A stretch of DNA of 64,000 nt from Romanomermis culicivorax (lineage: Eukaryota > Nematoda > Enoplea > Mermithida > Mermithidae), in contig CAWUHX010000035.1 of NCBI GenBank assembly GCA_963922205.1, positions 1,364,001-1,428,000 of the forward strand, read 5' to 3'. Shown here in pieces: positions 18,359 through 30,045 of the stretch. The translations under genes and the position numbers were made by a program. Every line of letters starts with the position of its first letter. Position 1 is the first letter of the stretch. The notes beneath the pieces were generated by a model, which saw nothing but the letters and a program-made list of their open reading frames with translations, was not told the origin of the DNA and ran no database searches.

Positions 18359-21300
18359 ATGGAGGAACACAATAATTATATGGAATGTGGAAAGCAGTTC
18401 TCTGAAAAATGGTATCTAAAACAGCATATGGATTCATACCATAATGGACTTCGATTCAGGTGTCCACAATGTTCAGCCATTTTTTTGCAAAAGAAGAATC
18501 TTAGTAGACATTTGAATGTCAAACATACTGACACCGATTGTTTATATTGAGGAAAAAGTTTTTCAGACTTCACTGAACTTCTGAAAAAGGACCATACTCA
18601 GTCATGTCTAGAAGTACAGCCTAATGTGAAACAAGGAACAACTTCTTCCTCAAGTATTACAATAGAAAATAATGTGGAGCCTACAAGAGACAAATTCGAA
18701 ATTGATAATATGGAAGAATACCCCGATGATGCAAAAAAGGCAATTGAACAGTATCAACGACTTATCCAAACTAAGGAATCTACAACCAATTTACTCGATC
18801 ATACTCACAACTATGAATGGGCTTCATTCAATGGTAATTTTTATGCAATGTTGGTTGATATTTATAATAAGGAGAAAAAATGCTTTTGGATCAATGGGGC
18901 TATTAGATGTCTCCTGAAAAACCGAGAAACAGGTGAGGTAAAATATTGGTATGCATGTCATAATAATTTTACCTTGTTAGATAACCCTGTACTGATTAAG
19001 AATGGTGAAAATGTAAAACAGCTGACTGAAACTATGAAAAATATCGATTTCGAGCAAAAGTATACTCAACTAGATTCCAAGTGGGCTCTATACTTTATAA
19101 CTAATATAGAGTTTCATGTAATACCACAGCATGGGTTTGTTGCAGGATGTAAGAACTTCCTGTTGCCTGATAATATAGCTCATCAGGGGCATGACCTTAT
19201 TGTAATGACACAAGACAGACAGCATTATAAATTTAATGATAACCTGTGCTTATTTTGATGTTTAGCTCAATGCCTAACTGGGGACTTTGGGGATAAGTTT
19301 CTTGTTTTTTGTCTCTTCATGAAGTACTGTCAGAAAAAGAAAATAGAAGCCTTGATAGACAATTTCTCAGGTGTTCCATATACTGACCTAAAACTAATTG
19401 AACAATTGTTCCATGTGGATATCCAAGTATTTTATATGAATGAGACCAGTAATATTGCAGTTTGCTGGAAAAGTGTTGTTCAAGGGAGTAACAAACTTTT
19501 GAATTTAGATGTTTCATTTTCTGAAAATTATGCAGCTCACTATAGCAACATTGTTAATTCAGACCAGTATGCAAAAAGATACTCATGCTTGTGCTCTAGC
19601 CAGTTATTTAAAAAAGAGAAGAGCTTAACAATCATACTGAAAATCGTTGTCACAGAGGGGAAACTGTACATAAATTTCCAGGAGGTGTGTATCATGTGAA
19701 AAAGTCAGTTTTCGAGCAGTTGAAGAACTAAATATTATTGTAGACACTGAGGACCATTTTTGTCTTTTTTTGCAGTGTTTGATTTGGAAGCAATCCTGGC
19801 CAAGCACCTACAACAGAATTCTGAAAAATTGATTTTCACAGCACAACATTGGACAGTATCTTGCGCTATAGCAACCAATATTCCTAGCTTTGAGCCAATT
19901 TGTTTTGTAGAGAAAGATGCCAATACTTTGGTTCAGAAGATGTTAAGTCACTTGGAATTGATCAGCTTTCAACAGAAAAAGCTCTTGACTGAAAAGTATG
20001 CCCATGTTTTTGAGCAAAATGAGGCTCATTTGGAAAATATCAAGGCTTATGTCCTGGAACTGGAGAATAAAAAAAAGATTTTAAGCGAGAAAAGGGCAAT
20101 TTCAGCTCAATTATAGCAGTTAAGAATCATCTCCAAAGGTATTGTTCACAAGTAACTTGCTTGGGTTTCAATTCAGGTAAGTATGATATTAATCTCATTA
20201 AAAGAAACATATTTCCAAAGTTGGTCCAACAAGTTAGGGGAGATGGGGAAAAGCAATGGCCCAAAGCCATATTGAGGAATGGCACTTTTCTTTGCTTATC
20301 AACAGACAATCTCAAATTCCCCAATATATCCCTATATGTTGCTCCAGGTTTTAGCCCGGATAGTTTCATGAAAGCATATGGGGCTAGTCTTTTAAAAGCT
20401 AAATTCCCTTATGAATATCCTGACTGTTTTGACAAATTGAATGATACTGTATTACCTCCATGTGAAGCTTTCTATAGTACCCTTAGAAAAGAGACAATCT
20501 CCAAAGAAGATTATGAAATGTGTCAAAAGTATTGGGGGACCAACTAGATGCAGAGATTAAAAGATTTCTTGGTCTTCTACAATTTACGTGATGTTGTGCC
20601 CTTCCTGGAAGCAACAAGTACAATGGCTAAATTGTATTGGGGTCAATTTGGTATTGATATTTTTAGAGAGACCATGTCTTTGCCTGGTGTAACTGAAAGA
20701 TACTTGTTTAGGAGTATACCAGATACTCAGCTTTCTCTTTTTTTCTGAAAAAACAAAGGATGTATATTATTCTCTAAAGTCCAGCATGAGAGGTGGGCTG
20801 GCTGTGGTGATGACTCGATTGGCAATTAAAGATAAGACCTTCATTAGGAACAACCCAGAAAAATCAGTGAAAATCATCATGGGTCTGGATTTCAATGCTC
20901 TTTGCCTCTGGGCCCAATCCATGCCTACACCAACAGGGTTTTTCGATCACTAGGTGCTAGATGGAAACAGATTCCAAAAAGTGCATAGCACCAAAAAAAT
21001 CTCTATTGAATGGCTTGAACAGGAATCTTGGAAAATTGGCCGTCCCTATACAAAGCCTTGGGAATGGCAAAAAAAGTGTATTCGTTCAAAGCACTTGCCT
21101 GTTGATGGATATAGCCAAGATACCAACTGCATCTACGAATTCTATGGATGCTATTGGCATTGTTACAATTGTTCTTTTAGCAAAATCAACCAGCAAAAAG
21201 ATAGTGATTTAGAACATCAGAACTGGTTGGAGAAAGAAGCCTATATTAGATCATTAAGTTATAATCTGATTACTATCTGGGAGTGCCAATGGGTTGAACA

Positions 21301-22540
21301 AGGCCGGGAGTATATTAAGAATAGAACAAAATCATGCCCCAATTTTTTCTGACAATATTAGTTCCAAAAATATGTTGCTATAAACTGTATGGAGCAAGCT
21401 ATCCTTGATGGTGCAGTTTTTGGCTTCATTAAAGTTGATATTTGTACCCCTGATCACCTCAAAGAAACATATGCAGACTTTCATCCTATTATAAAACATG
21501 CTGAAGTGGGTAGGAATGATGCTGGTAACCTCATGAAAGAGTATGCTGAAAGAACAAATCAGCTCAATCAGCCGAGGAAGAACCTCATTAGCAGTTATTT
21601 TGGAAAAGAGATCATGCTTTGGAAAAGAGATCATGCCCCATGATACAATTCTTGGTGAAACATGGTCTGATATTTGAAAAAATCTATGGAGTCATCCAGT
21701 TTGATAAGACAATCCCTTTCAAAGAATTCAAGGATAAAGTCACCAGGCATAGACAAGAGGGTGATTCTAACCCTGATCTCTCCATGATTGCAAACACTTT
21801 CAAGCTTCTTGGAAATACTGGATATGGAAAGACATTGACAAACAAAGAAAAACATGTTGATGTTTTCTATACAGATTACAAGAGGGCTGCTGAACTTAGT
21901 CTAAGTCCATACATTAACAAGATCAAATGTCTCACAGAAAACTGCTAGGAAGTTCACATGCCTAAAAGAGAAATAGTCCTGGACTTACCAATTGTAGTTA
22001 GTCTATCAGTATACAACTGGGCAAAAATTCACATGTTAGAATTTTTTATGATATTTTACAAAAGTATTTTGACCCTGTCAGTGTATGGAAACAGACACTG
22101 ATAGTATCTACCTTGCAATGTCAACTGATAATCTTTTGGATACAGTTAGACCAGAATTGAAAGACCAATTTATGACACAAGTCTACCCGAAATGGTTTGC
22201 GACTATGCCAGATGACAAGAGAACTCCTGGTTTACTGAAGGTAGAGTGGGCAGGCACAGCAATGTGCTGTTTGTCTGCCAAAACATACATCGGAATAGGA
22301 GAAGGGAGCCAGAAGCTAAGTTGTAAAGGGGTTATGAAAAAGACAAATACCCTCAGTTTTGACAAATATGTCTTTGTCTTGGAAACTCAAGAATGCTGGA
22401 ATGGAGAAAATATAGGATTCAGAATGATGGGAGATAGTAGAATGTGGACCTAAATACAAAAGAAACCGGATCTACCTTATCTGTACTTAAAGCGAAAAGT
22501 TCTAGATGATGGTATAACAACTGTACCATTAGATCTGTAA
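18359..22540 (+). pseudogene. Protein-primed DNA polymerase B (PolB) of P1, broken into many frames
   Basis: The start is the ATG at 18359. The N-terminus has C2H2 zinc fingers (C-P-Q-C…H-x4-H near 18460-18520, a second damaged by a TGA at 18548). Then come C-L-F, Exo I F-D-L-E (~19780), Exo II N-S-G-K-Y-D (~20165), palm motif A G-L-D-F-N-A-L-C-L-W (~20882), the W-H-C and V-D-G-Y-S block (~21100-21165), motif B K-L-L-G-N-T-G-Y-G-K (~21806) and motif C D-T-D-S (~22094), ending near K-R-K-V-L-D-D-G at 22490-22540. This is the Polinton PolB order and roughly the full ~1,300-residue length. It replicates the element with a terminal-protein-type primer. Breaks include TGA at 18548 and 19257, TAG at 20546, 20952 and 21946, TGA at 20746 and 21350, and several frameshifts. 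It is on the opposite strand from the rest of the genes. Confidence 0.9.
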
Positions 22541-22749
22541 GATTTTTTCTTACATGAGGTAAGTTTAATAATTTTGTGAATTTACTTTATTCTATTTTTT
22601 ACTTTTCTTTTTGTTCATTTAATTTTCTCCGACTATATTTTATATTCACATGTCTACTATGCAGACATTTTTACTTTAACACAATGAAGAGAGTATGTCA
22701 GCAGTAGGAACATGAATCGTCAGTTGTCCCGTTTGAATTTGTGAATTTA
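22541..22749. other. Spacer after PolB, nothing recognised
   Basis: T-rich DNA following the PolB stop; AATAAA-like signals are absent. Confidence 0.4.
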
Positions 22750-22920
22750 GCAAGGTGCTAGATGCATGGTGAGGAGCCACTGACAGCCTAGTGCCATGCA
22801 AATCTATGCTGGGTTCCAGGTGCTTGGTAAGGAGCCAATGACAGCCTGGAGTTGAGCATGCGTATATGTGTATGCATGATGTTAGGTGCATTGTGAGGAG
22901 CCAATGACAGTCTGACATCA
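22750..22920 (+). repeat. Three-copy tandem repeat, ~65 bp period
   Basis: AGGTGC…GGTGAGGAGCCAATGACAG occurs near 22754, 22818 and 22881 with 1-3 changes per copy. It lies between PolB and the right TIR of P1. Confidence 0.75.
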
Positions 22921-22989
22921 CGCTAGTATGTTTGGTACAAGAGTTCTGATTTATATGACTCGAATACTGCATGAATATTCTCCAATTTG

Positions 22990-23600
22990 TGGGTACTTTC
23001 TATGAAAATACTGGTGCCACATGTGTACTAGCTTCCCTGTGGCTGGTGCTGTGACTGATCCTGTCATCAGTGCAAATAAGTACACAATTTCTGCTGATAT
23101 ATCACATGACTTTCCTATTCAGGCTAGCTATATAAAGCTTGAAGCCGCAGCTTCAGCTTTAATAGCTAGGCGAACTACCCTCCTCCAATGAATGCGGCGG
23201 CAGTGGCGAGGGGGTGGGGGGGGGCAGTGGGTGGGCAGTGGCAGCAATGCATAATAACAAATAACATAAAGGGTAAAGCCCACACTAAATTCAGGCTTTT
23301 GTCCTAAATAGGTCATGTTGGGTACCAATTGATAGATCTAATTAAGCTGATTCCAAAAAGTATCATATATGTCACATTTCTCGAGTTTTGACAGAGATGT
23401 GGTTGGACAAAGTTTTGGCAACTACCCCAGGTGTGACATCATGCTTCTTTCCAGCCCGAAAAATGACATCATAACAGTCTGGGGAAGGTCGGCTATGTTT
23501 TGTGTGGGAGTAGGTAATTGAAAATTTTTTCCAAGTCCGTTCCTATATTATAACATAGGACCTACTCAATTCTACGCCTATGCCCCCCTTCTATACTACT
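22990..23600 (-). repeat. Right terminal inverted repeat of P1
   Basis: Inverted copy of 3605-4193, ending …CTATACTACT (reverse complement AGTAGTATAG). It contains a GGGGTGGGGGGGGGC run near 23215 absent from the left TIR. About 611 bp versus 589 bp on the left. Confidence 0.9.
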
Positions 23601-23713
23601 GGTCATCATCATCAGCATCAAAAACAACATAATTATAAACATCTAAAACAATGTTCCTCATTCTTAAAAAAGACTCCATGTAGAGTAGTTGGTTTCAAGG
23701 ATTTCTATTTGAA

Positions 23714-24370
23714 ATGAGTAAATTTATTGATGCTGCATCATCTCCTAGTAGTAAAACTGAACTAGATTCCTCCAACACAAGTAACTATTCATAGAAGTTT
23801 TTGGCCAGAAATTCAGCTCCAAAATCCTTGTACTAATGAAGAACCCTACGAATTTGTTTTTTCACCTGATGCATATATGCTGGATTTATCAAAAAATTTT
23901 ATATATTTTAATATTCCATTAACGAAAGCTAATAGTGCTGCTTGCACTTTAACATCAGATGCCAACACCAATCTCAAGGGTAACGTTGTAGCACCAATTA
24001 ATTTGATCGGCAAAACATTTTTTAAACAGATCAAAATTTATCTAAATAGAAAATTAATATTTGACAAGTAAGTTTTATAATTAAATGTATGTTCACATGC
24101 TTTTTAAATTTTAACATTTTAACATTTTAGCAGGGATAGATATGCTTACAGATCTTATTTGGAAACAGAATTGAACTATGGTCTTGATGCTAAATCAACA
24201 CATGTTACAGCTGCTGGTTATACTTTTGAAAATGACGATGTTCTTGATATAAAGAAAAACAAAGGTGCTTTAGAAAGAGTGTGAATGTTCAAAAACAGTA
24301 CAATTGTTGAATTAATGGCCCCCATAAATGCTGATCTATTTATGCAAGAATGCTTACAAGCCCACAATCA
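23714..24370 (+). pseudogene. Major capsid protein of P2, N-terminal half, with a probable 63 bp intron
   Basis: The ATG at 23714 opens a frame with K-T-E-L-D. After a frameshift near 23768 it continues with P-P-T-Q-V and L-D-L-S-K-N-F to 24067. There GTAAGT (24068) and TTTTAG (ending 24130) bound a 63 bp AT-rich segment, and joining 24067 to 24131 keeps the frame and aligns with the R-D-K-Y-A-Y-R region of the P1 capsid, which has no insertion there. The second part contains G-L-D-A-K-S-T-H matching P1. A TGA near 24283 and later frame loss end the recognisable part; the C-terminal half is missing. Confidence 0.7.
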
Positions 24371-24719
24371 ACCAACCCACAACTGTGTATTATTATTCTA
24401 GAGAGATGAATTTGTAATAGCTGTAATGACTACAATATATATTAGTATGACCTGACTAAAGAACACCACTTTGTTTCAAGGTAAATGTTTTCCAAAAAAA
24501 TCCCAAACACTGACACAAGAGTATTCCGAAGGAGTGCTATTACTACTATCCATTTCAAAATGAAAAATCTTTATTTAACAATTAGATAATTAATTACAAA
24601 TTCTATAAAAAGGCGCAGCTAGTAAAATAACTAATAAAGTTATACAAAAATACATAAAAGAGGAGGAGCTAGTAAAGTAATAAAATTATACAAAAAAATA
24701 CATAAAGAAGGAGGGGTTA
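24371..24719. other. AT-rich spacer between P2 capsid and protease
   Basis: No recognised gene. An imperfect direct repeat, GAGCTAGTAAA(A)TAA…AAATACATAAA, occurs near 24615-24660 and 24660-24710. Confidence 0.4.
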
Positions 24720-25216
24720 ACTCTTTACAAATGCGCACATAATTTATTTTGCAATCGACCTTTTACAGAAAATTTACAATGAAAAAACTAACAAACTAGT
24801 TTATCATTGTAAGCAAAATTTGTATTACTAAAACTTTTAAACATTTTATACATACAAACATGTTGCACTTTATAATACAAAAAAATACAAAGTATATATA
24901 CCACAAACTCTACTATAAAAATTTTGTAGGTGTTTCTTATTTGTGTGTCTTACTGTAGCATTCTATTAATATAGTTTATAAAAGCAGGAATAACAGGTGG
25001 TAAACCATATGAATCAAAATAATATACAGAGTTATCATCATCAAAATACATAGCAATCCAATGACTTCCTTTTTCAAAATGTGAATCAATGTTTGCAATT
25101 AGAGCTGCAGGTCTTTTAACTATCTTCGGTAATGTATCACAAGCAAAAACTCCTAGAAAAATTCTTGATAAAATTGCATCTTGTTGAACATAGTATGCCA
25201 GTTCAAAGTTGTTCAT
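24720..25216 (-). pseudogene. Adenain-like cysteine protease of P2
   Basis: The start is set at the ATG 25216 (M-N-N-F-E-L), which overlaps the integrase stop by 14 nt. His and Asp motifs are present (G-S-H-W-I-A-M and Y-Y-F-D-S-Y-G-L). The ORF stops at 24950, but the catalytic Cys region (V-C-G-I-Y-T-L-Y-F) is found just downstream in a shifted frame near 24885-24920, so the gene is frameshifted, not merely truncated. Homologous to the intact P1 protease at 11413-11907. Confidence 0.75.
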
Positions 25217-26310
25217 CGTAATCATCGTCATCATTTTGTATATCCTTTTCTAAAATCCAACTGTTGAATTTTTCAGGATAACCCCATTACTTCACAAGTA
25301 CTCTATTCTGACCATCTGGTGAGTGCTTAGTTTTAAAAATCTTTTCAATTTTTTATTCTTTGATATTAGGATTAAAATCAATTTTCTGTAGCTCTTTTTC
25401 ATAAAAACATCTTTCTATATCTTGGCCTTCCAAATCATGAATTCTATAAGGTATATGGTTTCTAGTCTTCACAGTTTGTTTTACTCTAAAAACTTCTTCA
25501 TTCCATTGATGTAAATAACCTTTGTCGAACACCCGTCTATGCTTACCAATTTGTATGTAATCTTCTATATCAATCTTAGATTTTCTAGTGTATAAGCTTT
25601 CCAGGTGCAGTCTTTGCCAAATAATTTTTTCATTAGAATAATTCACATTAACAGGTTTTTTATTAATTGATCTATGAATACAGTGATTATAGTTCCAAAC
25701 AACTGCTGGTAAAATATCAATCCATTTATAAGTGGTAAACTCTGTAAAATATTTAAATAATTTAGTTTTTAAGGTTCTATTAAACCATTCCACTATTGAA
25801 CATTTAATGTCTTCATTCTGGGAAGCAAAAAAATGTATATCATTGGCTTTTAATAATTTTTGGAAATCATTGTTGACAAATTCTTTTCCTTTATTGCTGT
25901 GCACTCTCCAAGGGATTCAACCTCTTTTTAAAATATTCTGAAAAGCATCACATACATTCTTTGCATGTTTTGATTTTAATGGTTCAACCCATGCATATTT
26001 ACTCAACACATCTATACATGTAAACATAAATTTATATCCATCATTAAAATCTGCTAAAGAAGACATGTCGGCCAAATCAATTTCCCATTGTTGATCCATA
26101 GCTGTAACATAAATACGGTTATGTGAAAACTTTTTGTTGACTTGTTTATGTAGGGTGTAACTATCTTGTTTCAAGAGCCAATCTTTAACTTTTTTTATGT
26201 GTAATCCTTTTATAGTGTTTTCTAGCCTCAACATATAATTTTTCAATGCTAGAAAAGGCTGTAGGATTTCATTGTAAATTTTTGTACAATTTTGATAGTA
26301 AGATATTCAT
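25203..26310 (-). pseudogene. Retroviral-type integrase with chromodomain, P2
   Basis: Catalytic region: W-E-I-D-L-A-D-M (first Asp), H-S-N-K-G-K-E-F where the second catalytic Asp is expected but Asn is seen (25893-25895), and S-I-V-E-W-F-N-R-T-L (Glu). C-terminal chromodomain: R-V-L-V-K, a TAA, then W-G-Y-P-E-K-F-N-S-W-I and an acidic tail D-D-D-D. The N-terminal segment (start ATG 26310) is in a shifted frame, and a stop near 25915 interrupts the core. Same domain order as the P1 integrase. Confidence 0.8.
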
Positions 26311-26383
26311 CGTTCTAGTACAGAGGAGTATACCATCTGAGTGATCTAACTTTTCTTCATACTTTCTTTTCTGTCGAGGCTCC

Positions 26384-27184
26384 TTAACTCAAGAATGAAT
26401 TGTCTCTGATATCTTCTTTGCCACTTGAAAATAAGCTAATACCTTTCACGAGCAATCTATTCAACCACTTGAGACTACTGCTTGCCTGATCATCTGATTC
26501 TTCCAGAGGTGTATGGTACGAGAGCTTCCGAGGTACAGTGAATAACATTTTAGGTAAAGGATTTCCTATAGCCTCTAAGGGTACAGTATGTTTTCTCAAA
26601 GCATTAGCAATTTTGGTTACTCCAAATGGTTGCATAATTTTTGAACCTTTACACAACAAATCATGTAATAAATCAATAATATGTGATCCTTCGATTAATT
26701 TTCCATCAATTAATACTTCACCTTGCTTATTAACATTTATACTAGGGTTATGTCACACATGTTTCAATAATAATGATGCTGAACATTTAAATTGTTTAGG
26801 ATTATTGTTGAGTAACTTTTCATCATTCAACCAATTTTTTTCTTTTTGTTTCAAATTAGCACCATCATTTTAATTTTCATTATCATAAATAACCTTTTGT
26901 TTCAAAATTATGGTAGCAGGTTGAGCATTTTCATGTTCAAAATTTAAATATTGTGAAAATAATTGTGAGTACATTTTGTATTGTTCTTCGGGTGTTAATG
27001 TATTATCCTTCAAAATATGCTCCAAATCATTAGGATACATGTCAACTTGTTTAGCTATACCTTTCTTTTCAATTGCAGTCCAAGAAGAAGAAGCATGAGA
27101 GTTATTCAGCTTATTCAGAATCTCGTGAGGAATAACAGCAAATATACTCGTGAATTTCATTCTATAATAATTGCTCTGTAACAA
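26384..27184 (-). pseudogene. P2 homologue of the 218-aa conserved Polinton protein
   Basis: One minus-strand frame of 267 codons from 27184 to 26384 with two in-frame stops (TAA near 26870, TGA near 26756). The central block G-E-V-L-I-D-G-K-L-I-E-G-S-H-I-I-D-L-L matches the P1 protein (13653-14309), as does the downstream P-L-E-A-I-G-N segment. Longer than its P1 relative at both ends. Confidence 0.65.
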
Positions 27185-27502
27185 AAGTTGCTAGTGTAGA
27201 TAATAAAGCTGGTAATACTAGAGGTAAAAATGCTCCACGACTTTGAACAATTCTTGTACCTTTATTACGTAAGTCTTTTTTCTTGTTTTTTTTGTGTCTT
27301 GTGGCAATAATTTATGTTTTGCCAATTTCTTTTTTAACTTAGAATTAATAGGAATATTACAGTTCAATATGTTTAAACAGATTTCACATATGCAACAGAT
27401 CAGATCCCGGAAAGAATGTTGAAGAAAAACGTGTCTTTGAATACAGTTTGAATTTTTCAACACATTGAGCTCATGAATATATTTCTTTAATCTAGAAGCC
27501 AT
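27162..27502 (-). pseudogene. P2 homologue of the 114-aa hydrophobic-tail protein
   Basis: Starts M-A-S-R-L-K-K at 27502, with a Cys-rich helix (L-I-C-C-I-C-E-I-C-L-N-I-L) and basic linker. A frameshift near 27285 moves the expected C-terminal membrane segment (G-A-F-L-P-L-V-L-P-A-L-L) into the next frame, ending at a TAG at 27162-27164. It overlaps the next gene by 23 nt. Confidence 0.6.
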
Positions 27503-27649
27503 ACAAAACAGACCATACAGTACAGAAAAATATTACAATAATTACCAAATGTTAAATGAACATTGAAACAGTTAATGTATTACATTAAGATAGTAATAAA
27601 GCTTCATTTTGTTAACAACATTCAACTCTTAACATCTAGAAAAAGCACA

Positions 27650-27940
27650 CAAATTATTCATATTCATAAAAAAACAATTTATGAGTTGTATCTAGTTTTA
27701 AAAAAAGATCTTCTACAAAAATAGAGTGATATATTCAATTCCATTAGTAATAATTTAGCAAAACACCAAAATGGTGTAACTTTTTTACATCCCATAGGTA
27801 AACCAACTTCACAAGGTAAATGATTGAAGGCCTTTGCTATGTCTTTGTAAAAAGTTTTGGCTTTGGGTGAGAAACGAGTCGAAAACAAATCAGCTGTCTC
27901 TTGTTTCTGTTTGTTGGTTAGTATTTTACCTCTGATCTAA
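27650..27940 (-). pseudogene. Possible remnant of the P2 packaging ATPase C-terminus
   Basis: A frame from about 27940 contains F-S-P-K-A-K-T-F-Y-K-D-I-A-K-A-F-N, which vaguely resembles the C-terminal helix of Polinton ATPases and lies where that gene would be in P1 order. No Walker motif is present. Could be unrelated. Confidence 0.25.
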
Positions 27941-28000
27941 ATGGGCTTCAGCTGCCTAACCTTTTTATGTTTGTTCTGGAAAACAGTCAGTATACAAAAT

Positions 28001-28233
28001 CACACATTTACCTGTATAAATCATTATGCATTATAAGATGTATCAATTTCTATACAGAGAGTATTGTGTATGTATGTCTAGCCTCGATGGTTTAGTAGAC
28101 CTTTAACCTCTGGTACAGTTTTTGTGTATATGTGCTCTGTGTTCTCCTTCTTTCTTTCTTTCTTTCCTTCATCTATTTTTGTAGTATCAATTACAGTTTC
28201 TACACCGAGGACAGTTCCTTTTTGCATCTAAAG
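28001..28233. other. Spacer with a CTTT microsatellite
   Basis: TTCTTTCTTTCTTTCTTTCC near 28148-28170; otherwise nothing recognised. Confidence 0.5.
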
Positions 28234-29115
28234 TGTCTTTAATTTCTACACATTTTTTGTACCAAGCTTTTTCTGGTCATTTTTCATAAGAGATCTTTTG
28301 CTCATTTTTTCAAGACCTAATAAGTATGAACCCATAGGAATAATGTTTCATTGGGTAGAGACTTCTACAGGTTTTACTCATAGAATTGAGCATTCTGACA
28401 TAAAAGACTGTTCTAATTTGGACAATCGTTCAGACATGCAGGGCTTCCCATTAGCTACTCTGTTAACCTGCAGAGGGTGCACCTCTCATTTTGGAGCCCG
28501 TGGGTGCTTTTTTGGAAGACTTCCTCTGTGGGTGGATGGAGTCGTTTTTCATACATGCTTTCTTTTTGTTTTTCCAGTTCTGCTTACTTTATTATTTTTC
28601 CTTTTTTATTTTTGTAGTTGGCCTAAATGATCATTTTGCAATAAAACAAAATTGATACATTGATTCGAAAGTTTTTCTTTTGTTACATAAAGATTTTTTG
28701 AACTCTCCAAATTTTCTACACACTTTCTATACCCGGCTCATTCTGGTCATTTTTCTATAAAACTGCTTTTTGGCCATTCTTTCACAGGTAATCAACTTTA
28801 TATGCATGCACCCATATAAATAATGTTTCATCGCGTATAGACTTTTTAGAAATTTTACTTATAGAACAGACCATTACTGACCAATCTGACCAATCTGATA
28901 ATTACTGACTGGAAAGATCATTCAGGAATTGAACCTCCGACCATATTTACACCTGCAGGTGGCACCTTTTTGTCAAAGCGGGTCCATGGGCGCAAATTTT
29001 TGAAAGACTTCCTCTGCCCACGGAGAAAGTCGTTTTTCATACATGCTTTCTTTTTGTTTCTTTTCCATTTTTTGTTCATTTTTGATTTTCTCTTCCATTT
29101 TTTGTTCATCATTGA
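28234..29115 (+). repeat. Tandem duplication of a ~430 bp non-coding unit
   Basis: Copy 1 (28234-28660) and copy 2 (28713-29115) share TTTCTACACA…TCTGGTCATTTTTC, ATAATGTTTCAT, CCTGCAG(A/G)GGG/GTGG, GAAGACTTCCTCTG and GTCGTTTTTCATACATGCTT in the same order. Divergence is about 25-30% by eye. An inner TTTTCCATTTTTTGTTCAT repeat follows at 29065-29125. No coding content. Confidence 0.7.
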
Positions 29116-29149
29116 TTTTCCTTTTCCACCTACAGTAACACGACGATTA

Positions 29150-30037
29150 CCCTAACTCCGCAATTACCATAATCCAAATATTACCATAATTCCACTATTA
29201 GGATAACTCTAGAACATGCATGCTTAACCATACCCCTCTGTAAATCGACAAAAAATCGAGTGTATATGTTTACCCTACCCCCCTATAAATCGGCCAAAAA
29301 TGACAAATTAGGGGGGTACACAAAAGATAGGGATATGCTTAACCATACCCCCTATATGGTCTGGTGTTACTACTTTCGCACACCTTTTGCTCATGGTCAC
29401 ACTTACTGATTATGTCAATCGCCTATTAAATTTTAATCCAGGATAACATAATCGGGGACTAAACGTAATCGTGGATAATTTTAATCGGCCAACAAACTTG
29501 CCGCCCTATTTCAAATGTTATGGGTATCCTAGTCAATGTATGAATTATCAACAGTTCGATTTTGTGACCACTATACATCATTTTTCGGAAAAAACTACAC
29601 CATGCTGAATTTTCTGAATAGCAGAGCTGGAATTCCAGCAGAAAAATATTTTAAGCAAAAAATTTTAGAATCCCAAGTTAGATTTGCAGAGTGACAGTGT
29701 GGCCTAGAAGTAGGTAGTTCACGACTGAAAATTCTCTGACAAAAGTGGAATTAACAAAAAATTCCAGCTTTGGGAGTTAGACGATAACACTGTACCGAAG
29801 TTAGTTTAGGACCTAAGATGACACTAACACAAGATTTGGCCAAAATCTGAGGTGGTCCGGGAGGGTGATCTTACAAATTGAATCATTAATGTGGACCCAG
29901 TCGCAATTGAGAATGAGCTTTTTTCAAACGCAGGCTCTATTTCAGCAGAATGGTCAACATATTCTTGAATTTGCTGCACAATACTTGATAATAAGTTATT
30001 TACTGTAGACAAAGTCTGTTGATCGTCAAAATTGAGC
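29150..30037. other. Non-coding DNA with short ATTACCATAA and CCATACCCC repeats
   Basis: 29150-29360 carries repeated ATTACCATAA-like and TTAACCATACCCCTATA-like words with an imperfect inverted arrangement. 29400-30037 shows no feature. Confidence 0.4.
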
Positions 30038-30045
30038 ATTAGGGC

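Larger units (their letters stand above)
3605..23600. mobile_element. Polinton/Maverick element P1 (20.0 kb, decayed, with nested insertions)
   Basis: Both ends carry a ~600 bp inverted repeat (3605-4193 and 22990-23600) starting AGTAGTA. Between them is the canonical Polinton set: protein-primed PolB, retroviral-type integrase with chromodomain, packaging ATPase, adenain-like protease, major capsid protein and penton-type minor capsid protein, plus several small genes and a TBP-like gene. Structural genes are on the minus strand and PolB on the plus strand. Removing the 5.2 kb transposon and the 423 bp MITE leaves about 14.4 kb, inside the known Polinton range. Several genes are still open (protease, two minor proteins, membrane protein), while PolB, integrase, ATPase, capsids and TBP carry stops or frameshifts. 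The 6 bp flanks (GAAACT and GGTCAT) do not match. Confidence 0.9.
23601..28000. mobile_element. Fragments of a second Polinton lineage (P2)
   Basis: Immediately after P1 come a second major capsid gene (plus strand) and a second protease, integrase and two minor proteins (minus strand). All differ strongly from the P1 versions and are A/T-richer, so this is not a local duplication. The gene order and orientation differ from P1, and no TIR or PolB is visible, so it is a rearranged fragment. Right boundary approximate. Confidence 0.7.

Noticed and set aside
22676-22972. CRISPR-like array from regularly spaced repeats
   Set aside because: Only three imperfect units of an ordinary tandem repeat in a eukaryotic transposon, with no cas genes.
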